Source of the DNA: Pseudomonas sp. UBA6562
GTDB taxonomy: Bacteria; Pseudomonadota; Gammaproteobacteria; Pseudomonadales; Pseudomonadaceae
NCBI RefSeq assembly: GCF_002434265.1
Contig: NZ_DJJS01000006.1
Coordinates: 372,001-436,000, forward strand
Direction: 5' to 3'
Length of the DNA stretch: 64,000 nt
How positions within the stretch are numbered: the stretch's first letter is position 1; every line of letters begins with the position of its first letter. The notes beneath the pieces are model-generated. The model did no database searches, had not been told where the DNA came from, and was given only the letters and a program-made list of their open reading frames with translations. Positions 41,569 to 49,446 of the stretch are shown here, in pieces. A program made the translations under genes and the position numbers.

Positions 41569-44502
41569 TCACTCCAACCCCAACGCCCCCCAGATCCGCC
41601 GTACCTCGCGGCGCTCCTCGGCGAACTGGCTCGCGTCCACCACGCCGGCCTGCTTCTGCAACGCCTGGCGGTGCGAGGCCGAGCGGAACGTCTTGTATGC
41701 CTCGCGCAACAACGCGGCGTCGCCTGCGGGCATCAGTCCGGCCTGCTCCAGCTCTTCGAGCAGGCGGATGTTGTCGGTCCAGCGCAACAGCGCCGGATGG
41801 TCGTGGGACCAGGCCAGGGCGGCGTACTGCACCATGAACTCGATGTCGACGATGCCCCCGGCGTCCTGCTTCAAGTCGAACGGCAAGCCTGGTTCATAGG
41901 CGTTGGCCGCGGTACCGGCCGCGGTGCCCTTGCTGCCCAGGCTGGCGCGCATCTTGGCGCGCATGTCGCTGACGGCGGTGCGCAAGGTGGCGATGTCGCG
42001 CGCCTGCCCCAAGACACCGGCGCGCACGGCCTCGAAAGCCTCGGCCACCTGCTTGCAACCCACCAGCACCCGCGCCCGTACCAGGGCCTGGTGCTCCCAG
42101 GTCCAGGCTTCGTTGCGCTGGTAGCGCTCGAACGCGCCCAACGAGCTGACCAACAGGCCGGCCGCGCCCGAGGGGCGCAGGCGCATGTCGACGTCGTAGA
42201 GCTGCCCGGAGTTGGTCTGCGTGGTCAGCAGATGGATGATGCGCTGGCCCAGACGGGTGAAGAACTGTGCGCCGTCGATGGGTTTGTCGCCGTCGGTCTC
42301 GGCATGCGGGTCGCCGTCGTGGATGAACACCAGGTCCAGGTCCGAGCCATGGCCCAATTCGATGCCGCCGACCTTGCCGTAACCGACGATGATGAACGCC
42401 GGGTCGCACAGGCTGCCGTCGCTGCGCCTGGGCTGGCCATGTCGGGCGACCGTATGCCGCCAGGCCAAGGCCAGCACCTGATCGAGGATCGCCTCGGCCA
42501 ACCAGGTCAGGTAATCGCTGACCTTCATCAGCGGCAGGTTGCCGGTGATCTCCGAGGCCGCCACGCGCAGGCTGTGGGCCAGTTTGAAATGGCGCAGCGC
42601 TTCCATCTGCTGCTCCAGGTCGTCCTCGGGAATGCGCATCAGCCGCTCGCGCAGTTCCGAGCCCAGCTCCGGGGCCAGCGGCGGGCTGAACAGCCGGTCT
42701 TCGTTGAGCAATTCGTCGAGCAGCAGCGGGAAGCGGGTGATCTGCTCGGCGATCCACGGGCTGGCCGCGCACAGCGTCAACAGGCGGCGCAGGGCGCCGG
42801 GGTTTTCCGTGAGCAGCACCAGGTAGGCCGAGCGCCGCGCCACCGCCTCGACCAGGGGCAGCACCCGCTCCAGCACCAGGTCCGGGTGGTCGTGTTCGAC
42901 CGCCTGGGCCAGCAGGCGCGGAATGAAGGCGTCCAGACGCTCGCGGCCGATGCGCTGCATCGAACGCAGCGACGGGCTGGCGCGCAAGGCGGTGAGCCGG
43001 CGCAGGGCTTCGGCGGGGTTGCGCAGGCCGGCTTCCTGCAATTGTCGACAGGCCGCCTCTTCGTCCTGGGCCTGTTCCCACAACGGCGACCACTCGCCGC
43101 CCACCACCAGCTCGCCCTCGGTTTCGTCCTCGTCCGGGTCGGCGATGACCTGGCGGAAATGCCAGTCGATACGCTCGCGCCACTGCATCAATTGCGCATG
43201 GAAACCGTCCCAGTCGGCGAAGCCGAGCATGTAGGCCACGCGCGCGCGGTCCAGGGCATCGTCGGGCAGCATCTGCGTCTGGCGGTCGGCGATGGCCTGG
43301 ATGGCGTGCTCGGTGTAGCGCAGGAAGGCATAGCCGTCGCGCAGCTCGGCGACCACCGCCGGCGGCAGGTAGCCCTGCCCTTCCAACGTCGCCAGCACTT
43401 TGAGCAACGGCCGCTGTTGCAGGCTCAGGTCGCGCCCGCCGTGGATCAGCTGGAACGCCTGGGCGATGAATTCCACTTCGCGGATGCCGCCGGCGCCCAG
43501 CTTGATGTTGTCGGCCATGCCCTTGCGCCGCACCTCCTGCTGGATCAACTGCTTCATGGTGCGCAGCGCTTCGATGGCCGAGAAGTCCAGGTAGCGGCGG
43601 TACACGAACGGTCGCAGCATGGCCTGCAACTGCGCGCCGGCCGTCTGGTCGCCGGCCACCACGCGGGCCTTGATCATGGCGTAGCGCTCCCAGTCGCGGC
43701 CCTGGTCCTGGTAGTAGTGTTCCAGCGCGTTGAAGCTGAGCACCAGGGCGCCGGAGGAGCCGTAGGGGCGCAGGCGCATGTCGACGCGGAACACGAAGCC
43801 GTCGACCGTGACCGGGTCGAGCGCCTTGATCAGGCGCTGGCCCAGACGGGTGAAGAATTCCTGGTTGTCCAGCGCGCGCTTCATGCCCTGGGTTTCGCCG
43901 CCTTCGGGGAAGGCGAAGATCAGGTCGATGTCCGACGACAGGTTCAGCTCCACCGCGCCCAGTTTGCCCATGCCCAGCACCACCATGTGCTGGGCCTCGC
44001 CGCTGCGTGCACCGACAGGCGTGCCGAATTGCTGGCAGTGGCGTGGGTAGAGCCATTGGTAGGCCTGGTCGATGCACGCGTCGGCCAGGTCCGACAAATC
44101 GCGGCAGGTTTCCTTGAGCTCGGCCTGGCGGGTCAGGTCGCGCCAGACGATGCGCACCTGCTGGCGGTTGCGCTCGCGGCGCAACTGCCGCGCCAGCGCC
44201 TCTTCGCTGGCAGCGGCAGCGGCCGTCGCCGCGATGCGCGCGCACAACTCGCCCGGCGCCAGCGGCCGCTCCAACTCGCCGCTGCCTAGCAACTCGCAGA
44301 AGACGGCCGGCTCGCGCAGCACCTGCTCCATGACGAAGTCGCTGGCCGCCGTGACCTGCTCGAACTGCCCACGCTGCACGGCGCTCCAGGTCGTGGGATC
44401 GAGTGCCGGGTGGCTGGCGACGGCATCGTGCAAGGCTTGTCGATTGCGGGCGACGACCGGTTGGAAGGCAGCGGGCAGATCGGGCGGCAAAGGCTGGCGC
44501 AT
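41569..44502 (-). CDS. glnE: Bifunctional glutamine synthetase adenylyltransferase/deadenylase GlnE
   Basis: 977 aa, full family length. It adenylylates and deadenylylates glutamine synthetase (glnA, at the left edge) in response to PII and glutamine. Two nucleotidyltransferase domains carry G-S/S-D-x-D motifs: SDIDLIF at 190-196 (deadenylase) and SDLDLVF from about 720 (adenylylase). The linker and glutamine-synthetase-recognition regions are intact. It is divergent from aceE across a 382-base gap. Confidence 0.96.
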   Translation of the reverse strand: MRQPLPPDLPAAFQPVVARNRQALHDAVASHPALDPTTWSAVQRGQFEQVTAASDFVMEQVLREPAVFCELLGSGELERPLAPGELCARIAATAAAAASEEALARQLRRERNRQQVRIVWRDLTRQAELKETCRDLSDLADACIDQAYQWLYPRHCQQFGTPVGARSGEAQHMVVLGMGKLGAVELNLSSDIDLIFAFPEGGETQGMKRALDNQEFFTRLGQRLIKALDPVTVDGFVFRVDMRLRPYGSSGALVLSFNALEHYYQDQGRDWERYAMIKARVVAGDQTAGAQLQAMLRPFVYRRYLDFSAIEALRTMKQLIQQEVRRKGMADNIKLGAGGIREVEFIAQAFQLIHGGRDLSLQQRPLLKVLATLEGQGYLPPAVVAELRDGYAFLRYTEHAIQAIADRQTQMLPDDALDRARVAYMLGFADWDGFHAQLMQWRERIDWHFRQVIADPDEDETEGELVVGGEWSPLWEQAQDEEAACRQLQEAGLRNPAEALRRLTALRASPSLRSMQRIGRERLDAFIPRLLAQAVEHDHPDLVLERVLPLVEAVARRSAYLVLLTENPGALRRLLTLCAASPWIAEQITRFPLLLDELLNEDRLFSPPLAPELGSELRERLMRIPEDDLEQQMEALRHFKLAHSLRVAASEITGNLPLMKVSDYLTWLAEAILDQVLALAWRHTVARHGQPRRSDGSLCDPAFIIVGYGKVGGIELGHGSDLDLVFIHDGDPHAETDGDKPIDGAQFFTRLGQRIIHLLTTQTNSGQLYDVDMRLRPSGAAGLLVSSLGAFERYQRNEAWTWEHQALVRARVLVGCKQVAEAFEAVRAGVLGQARDIATLRTAVSDMRAKMRASLGSKGTAAGTAANAYEPGLPFDLKQDAGGIVDIEFMVQYAALAWSHDHPALLRWTDNIRLLEELEQAGLMPAGDAALLREAYKTFRSASHRQALQKQAGVVDASQFAEERREVRRIWGALGLE

Positions 44503-44569
44503 GGGCTATCCTTGATCGGCGTTTGGCGGAGGGACGTCGGCAGCCGTGAAGAAGGCTTGACGGAAGAAA

Positions 44570-44579
44570 TTGTATACAA
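44570..44579. promoter_or_regulatory. Palindrome in the glnE promoter region
   Basis: TTGTATACAA is a perfect 10-bp dyad 68 bases upstream of glnE in an AT-rich stretch. The form resembles GntR/HutC-type operators, but it could also be a promoter element. No regulator can be named. Confidence 0.35.
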
Positions 44580-44707
44580 AAGTTTTAAATAGCTTAAAAA
44601 CCCTGAATAGCGGCATCAATCATCAATAAACCGCCAATGGTCTCGTATTTTTCACGCACAGAAACGATTTTTCCTACAAGCCAAAGTGCGACCGAATGTC
44701 GCTTATC

Positions 44708-44774
44708 TGTAGTTTCGCTACTACCCCTGCGCTGCAAAAGCATGAAATCAAAATGCATTTGTAGTAAAACTACA
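44708..44774 (+). promoter_or_regulatory. Two TGTAGT/ACTAC dyads upstream of aceEF
   Basis: TGTAGT-AAA-ACTACA (44760-44774) is a perfect dyad and contains the FadR-type GntR core T-N-G-T-N3-A-C-N-A. A second, looser copy is TGTAGT-N6-ACTACC at 44708-44725, with GTAG-TTTCG-CTAC inside it. Both are 110-180 bases before aceE. A PdhR-like regulator of pyruvate dehydrogenase is the natural candidate. Confidence 0.55.
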
Positions 44775-44884
44775 CGCCGCCGGATCAGACCCCCGGCAAT
44801 CCAAGAATTCACGACGTCTGCCCATAAGGCCAGTCGCAAACTCAGGCTCCCGATTCTGGTTGCCTTTCCGCCCTGGAGCAAGCC

Positions 44885-47530
44885 ATGCAAGACCTCGATC
44901 CAATCGAAACCCAGGAATGGCTGGATGCCCTGGAGTCGGTCCTCGACAAAGAAGGCGAAGACCGCGCTCATTACCTGATGACCCGTATGGGCGAGCTGGC
45001 CACCCGTAGTGGCTCGCAGCTGCCGTATGCCATCACCACGCCGTACCGCAACACCATTCCCGTGACCCACGAAGCACGCATGCCTGGCGACCTGTTCATG
45101 GAACGCCGCATTCGCTCGCTGGTTCGCTGGAATGCGCTGGCCATGGTCGTGCGCACCAACCTGAAAGACTCGGACCTGGGCGGACACATCTCGAGCTTCG
45201 CCTCCAGCGCGACGCTGTACGACATCGGCTTCAACTACTTCTTCCAGGCCCCGACCGAAGAGCACGGCGGCGACCTGATCTTCTACCAAGGCCACGCCTC
45301 GCCTGGCGTCTACGCCCGCGCCTTCCTGGAAGGCCGCATCAGCGAAGACCAGATGAACAACTTCCGCCAGGAAGTCGATGGCAACGGTCTGTCGTCCTAC
45401 CCGCACCCCTGGTTGATGCCGGACTTCTGGCAGTTCCCGACCGTGTCGATGGGTCTGGGCCCGATCCAGGCCATCTACCAGGCACGCTTCATGAAGTACC
45501 TGGAAGCGCGCGGCTACATCCCGGCCGGCAAGCAGAAGGTCTGGTGCTTCATGGGCGACGGCGAGTGCGACGAGCCCGAATCCCTGGGCGCGATCTCCCT
45601 GGCCGGCCGCGAGAAGCTGGACAACCTGATCTTCGTCATCAACTGCAACCTGCAGCGCCTCGACGGCCCGGTTCGCGGCAACGGCAAGATCATCCAGGAA
45701 CTCGAAGGCGTGTTCCGCGGCGGTGGCTGGAACGTCAACAAAGTCGTGTGGGGCCGCTTCTGGGACCCACTGCTGGCCAAGGACACCGACGGTATCCTGC
45801 AGCGCCGCATGGACGAAGTCATCGACGGCGAGTACCAGAACTACAAGGCCAAAGACGGCGCCTTCGTGCGTGAGCACTTCTTCAATTCGCCAGAACTCAA
45901 GGCCATGGTCGAGCACCTGTCCGACGACGAGATCTGGAAGCTCAACCGTGGCGGCCACGACCCGTACAAGGTTTACGCGGCCTACCACCAGGCGGTGAAC
46001 CACAAGGAACAGCCGACCGTCATCCTGGCCAAGACCATCAAGGGTTATGGCACCGGTGCCGGCGAAGCGAAGAACACCGCGCACAACACCAAGAAGGTCG
46101 ACGTCGACAGCCTGCGCCACTTCCGCGACCGCTTCGACATTCCGGTCAAGGACGAAGAGCTGGAAAACCTGCCGTTCTTCAAACCCGAGCCCGACAGCGC
46201 CGAAGCCAAGTACCTGGCCAAGCGCCGCCAGGCCCTGGGCGGCAGCGTGCCACAGCGCCGCGCCAAGAGCTTCAGCGTCCCGACCCCGTCCCTGGATACC
46301 CTCAAGGCCATCCTGGACGGTTCGGGCGACCGTGAAATCTCCACCACCATGGCCTTCGTGCGCATCCTGGCGCAGCTGGTCAAGGATAAGGAAATCGGCC
46401 CGCGCATCGTACCGATCATCCCGGACGAAGCCCGTACCTTCGGTATGGAAGGCATGTTCCGCCAGCTGGGCATCTACTCGTCGGTCGGCCAGCTCTACGA
46501 GCCCGTCGACAAAGACCAGGTGATGTTCTACCGCGAGGACAAGAAGGGCCAGATCCTCGAGGAAGGCATCAACGAAGCCGGCGCCATGTCGTCGTTCATC
46601 GCCGCCGGTACCTCGTACTCGAACCACAACCAGCCGATGCTGCCGTTCTACATCTTCTATTCGATGTTCGGCTTCCAGCGTATCGGCGACCTGGCCTGGG
46701 CCGCCGGCGACAGCCGCACCCGGGGCTTCCTGATCGGCGGCACCGCCGGCCGTACCACCCTGAACGGTGAAGGCCTGCAGCACGAAGACGGTCACAGCCA
46801 CCTGCTGGCCGGGACCATCCCGAACTGCCGCACCTACGATCCGACCTACGGCTACGAGCTGGCGGTGATCATCCAGGACGGCATGAAGAAGATGACCGAA
46901 GAGCAACAGGACATCTTCTACTACATCACCGTGATGAACGAGTCGTACCAGCAGCCTGCCATGCCGGCCGGCGCCGAGGAAGGCATCGTCAAGGGCATGT
47001 ACCTGCTCGAGGAAGACACCCGCGAAGCCGCGCACCACGTGCAGCTGATGGGTTCGGGCACCATCCTGCGCGAAGTCCGCGAAGCGGCGAAGATCCTGCG
47101 CGAGGACTACAACGTCGGCGCCGACGTGTGGAGCGTCACCAGCTTCAACGAACTGCGCCGCGACGGCCTGGCCGTGGAACGCGCCAACCGCCTCAAGCCT
47201 GGCCAGAAGCCACAGCAGACCTACGTCGAGCAGTGCCTGAGCGGCCGCAAAGGCCCGGTGGTGGCGTCCACCGACTACATGAAGATCTTTGCCGAGCAGA
47301 TCCGCCAGTGGGTGCCGAGCAAGGAGTTCAAGGTCCTGGGTACCGATGGCTTCGGTCGCAGCGACAGCCGCAAGAAGCTGCGTCACTTCTTCGAAGTCGA
47401 CCGCCACTTCGTGGTGCTGGCTGCCCTGGAAGCCCTGGCTGACCGTGGCGAGATCGAACCCAAAGTGGTGGCCGATGCCATCACCAAGTTCGGCATCGAC
47501 CCGGACAAGCGCAACCCACTGGACTGCTGA
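44885..47530 (+). CDS. aceE: Pyruvate dehydrogenase E1 component (homodimeric type)
   Basis: 881 aa. Thiamine-diphosphate enzyme that decarboxylates pyruvate and passes the acetyl group to AceF. It begins MQDLDPIETQEWLDALESVL. The ThDP/Mg motif is GDGECDEPESLGAISLAGREKLDNLIFVINCNLQ, and later come YRNTIPV and GHDPYKVYAAY. GGAGC precedes the ATG. It forms an operon with aceF 13 bases downstream. Confidence 0.97.
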   Translation: MQDLDPIETQEWLDALESVLDKEGEDRAHYLMTRMGELATRSGSQLPYAITTPYRNTIPVTHEARMPGDLFMERRIRSLVRWNALAMVVRTNLKDSDLGGHISSFASSATLYDIGFNYFFQAPTEEHGGDLIFYQGHASPGVYARAFLEGRISEDQMNNFRQEVDGNGLSSYPHPWLMPDFWQFPTVSMGLGPIQAIYQARFMKYLEARGYIPAGKQKVWCFMGDGECDEPESLGAISLAGREKLDNLIFVINCNLQRLDGPVRGNGKIIQELEGVFRGGGWNVNKVVWGRFWDPLLAKDTDGILQRRMDEVIDGEYQNYKAKDGAFVREHFFNSPELKAMVEHLSDDEIWKLNRGGHDPYKVYAAYHQAVNHKEQPTVILAKTIKGYGTGAGEAKNTAHNTKKVDVDSLRHFRDRFDIPVKDEELENLPFFKPEPDSAEAKYLAKRRQALGGSVPQRRAKSFSVPTPSLDTLKAILDGSGDREISTTMAFVRILAQLVKDKEIGPRIVPIIPDEARTFGMEGMFRQLGIYSSVGQLYEPVDKDQVMFYREDKKGQILEEGINEAGAMSSFIAAGTSYSNHNQPMLPFYIFYSMFGFQRIGDLAWAAGDSRTRGFLIGGTAGRTTLNGEGLQHEDGHSHLLAGTIPNCRTYDPTYGYELAVIIQDGMKKMTEEQQDIFYYITVMNESYQQPAMPAGAEEGIVKGMYLLEEDTREAAHHVQLMGSGTILREVREAAKILREDYNVGADVWSVTSFNELRRDGLAVERANRLKPGQKPQQTYVEQCLSGRKGPVVASTDYMKIFAEQIRQWVPSKEFKVLGTDGFGRSDSRKKLRHFFEVDRHFVVLAALEALADRGEIEPKVVADAITKFGIDPDKRNPLDC

Positions 47531-47543
47531 GGAGTATCTATAA

Positions 47544-49193
47544 GTGAGCGAACTCATTCGCGTACCTGACATCGGCAGCGGTGAAGGTGAAATCATCGAG
47601 CTGTTCGTCAAGGTCGGCGACCGCATCGAGGCCGACCAGAGCCTGCTGACCCTGGAGTCCGACAAGGCCTCCATGGAGATCCCCGCGCCCAAGGCCGGTG
47701 TGGTCAAGGAACTGAAGGTCAAGCTGGGCGATCGCCTGAAAGAAGGCGACGAACTGCTGGTGCTGGAAGCCGAGGGCGCCGATTCGGCGCCCGAGGCACC
47801 TGCCGCCGAAGAAAAACCGGCCGCCGCTGAAAAGCCTGCCGACAAACCGGCCGAGCAAGCCGCGCCTGCCCAAGCGGCAGCCCCGGCTGCGGCGAGCGTG
47901 CAGGACATCCACGTGCCGGACATCGGCTCGTCGGGCAAGGCCAAGATCATCGAAGTGCTGGTCAAGGCCGGCGACACCGTCGAAGCCGACCAGTCGCTGA
48001 TCACCCTGGAGTCCGACAAGGCCTCCATGGAGATTCCGTCGCCTGCTGCTGGTGTGGTCAAGGAAGTGATCTGCAAGCTGGACGACGAAGTCGGTACCGG
48101 CGACCTGATCCTCAAGCTGGAAGTGGCCGGCGCAGCCCCTGCCGCCGCGCCTGAAAAAGCTGCCAGCGAACCGGCCAAGGCCGAGGCTCCAGCCAAGGCC
48201 GACAGCGCCGCCGAGGCTAAGGCCCCTGCCGCTGAAGCGCCAGCCGCCACCGCGCCTGCGGCCGGCAGCAACGCCAAGGTCCACGCCGGCCCCGCCGTGC
48301 GCCAGCTGGCCCGCGAGTTCGGTGTCGACCTGGGCGCGGTCAGCGCCAGCGGCCCGCACGGTCGCATCCTCAAGGAAGACGTGCAGGTCTACGTCAAGGC
48401 CATGATGCAGAAGGCCAAGGAAGCACCGGCCGCTGCTGCCGGCGCTACCGGTGGCGCGGGCATTCCGCCGATTCCGGCCGTGGACTTCAGCAAGTTCGGT
48501 GAAGTCGAAGAAGTCGCCCTCACCCGCCTGATGCAGGTCGGCGCCGCCAACCTGCACCGCAGCTGGCTGAACGTGCCGCACGTGACCCAGTTCGACTCGG
48601 CCGACATCACCGAGCTGGAAGCCTTCCGCGTGGCGCAGAAAGCCGTCGCCGAGAAAGCCGGCGTCAAGCTCACCGTGCTGCCGCTGCTGCTCAAGGCCTG
48701 CGCCTTCCTGCTCAAGGAAATGCCGGACTTCAACAGCTCGCTGGCGCCAAGCGGCAAAGCGATCATCCGCAAGAAGTACGTCAACGTCGGTTTCGCCGTG
48801 GACACCCCGGATGGCCTGCTGGTCCCCGTGATCAAGAACGTCGACCAGAAGAGCCTGCTGCAATTGGCTGCCGAGGCTGCGGCCCTGGCCGAGAAAGCCC
48901 GCACCAAGAAGCTGTCGGCCGACGACATGCAGGGTGCGTGCTTCACCATCTCCAGCCTTGGGCACATTGGCGGCACCGGCTTCACGCCGATCGTCAACGC
49001 ACCCGAAGTGGCGATCCTCGGCGTGTCCAAGGCCACCATGCAGCCGGTCTGGGATGGCAAGGCCTTCCAGCCCAAGCTGATGCTGCCGCTGTCGCTGTCC
49101 TACGACCACCGCGTGATCAACGGCGCCGCCGCCGCGCGTTTCACCAAGCGTCTGGGCGACGTGCTGACCGACATCCGCACGCTGCTGCTGTAA
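47544..49193 (+). CDS. aceF: Dihydrolipoyllysine acetyltransferase (PDH E2)
   Basis: 549 aa. Core of the pyruvate dehydrogenase complex. Two lipoyl domains carry the ESDKASMEIP motif with lipoyl lysines K41 and K159, each followed by an Ala/Pro linker. A peripheral-subunit-binding domain follows (AGPAVRQLAREFGVDL ... GRILKEDV). The catalytic domain ends with LSYDHRVINGAAAARF, where His and Asn replace the common H-x3-D-G form, as in other E2p. The start is a GTG with GAGGAG upstream. No lpd gene follows. Confidence 0.97.
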   Translation: MSELIRVPDIGSGEGEIIELFVKVGDRIEADQSLLTLESDKASMEIPAPKAGVVKELKVKLGDRLKEGDELLVLEAEGADSAPEAPAAEEKPAAAEKPADKPAEQAAPAQAAAPAAASVQDIHVPDIGSSGKAKIIEVLVKAGDTVEADQSLITLESDKASMEIPSPAAGVVKEVICKLDDEVGTGDLILKLEVAGAAPAAAPEKAASEPAKAEAPAKADSAAEAKAPAAEAPAATAPAAGSNAKVHAGPAVRQLAREFGVDLGAVSASGPHGRILKEDVQVYVKAMMQKAKEAPAAAAGATGGAGIPPIPAVDFSKFGEVEEVALTRLMQVGAANLHRSWLNVPHVTQFDSADITELEAFRVAQKAVAEKAGVKLTVLPLLLKACAFLLKEMPDFNSSLAPSGKAIIRKKYVNVGFAVDTPDGLLVPVIKNVDQKSLLQLAAEAAALAEKARTKKLSADDMQGACFTISSLGHIGGTGFTPIVNAPEVAILGVSKATMQPVWDGKAFQPKLMLPLSLSYDHRVINGAAAARFTKRLGDVLTDIRTLLL

Positions 49194-49272
49194 CGCTGCA
49201 ACAGGGCGGCTGCCGGGACTTGCCCGACAGCCGCCCGAATCGCTTCATCGAGCTGCCACGCTCGTACCTCAA

Positions 49273-49298
49273 CCCCGCCTCTTGGCGGGGATTTTTTT
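49273..49298 (+). terminator. Terminator of aceEF
   Basis: The stem CCCCGCC/GGCGGGG with a TCTT loop is followed by ATTTTTTTG, 80 bases after aceF. Confidence 0.93.
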
Positions 49299-49446
49299 GT
49301 CGGCCGCCTCCTCTAGGCAATGGCGTACCACATGCCGACAGACAGCACGCCAAGCGACACCTGGCTGCTTGCCAGCTCATGGCACTATGATGCAACCTTG
49401 CCACATGCCCTGCCGCCAAGGCGTACCCTCCTGAAGTGAGTCTTCG

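Noticed and set aside
44594..48373. 1259-codon open frame on the minus strand opposite aceE/aceF
   Set aside because: It is an antisense shadow of two certain genes; GC-rich codon use keeps the opposite frame open. Its content is repetitive Ala/Gly/Val, with no SD or family motif.
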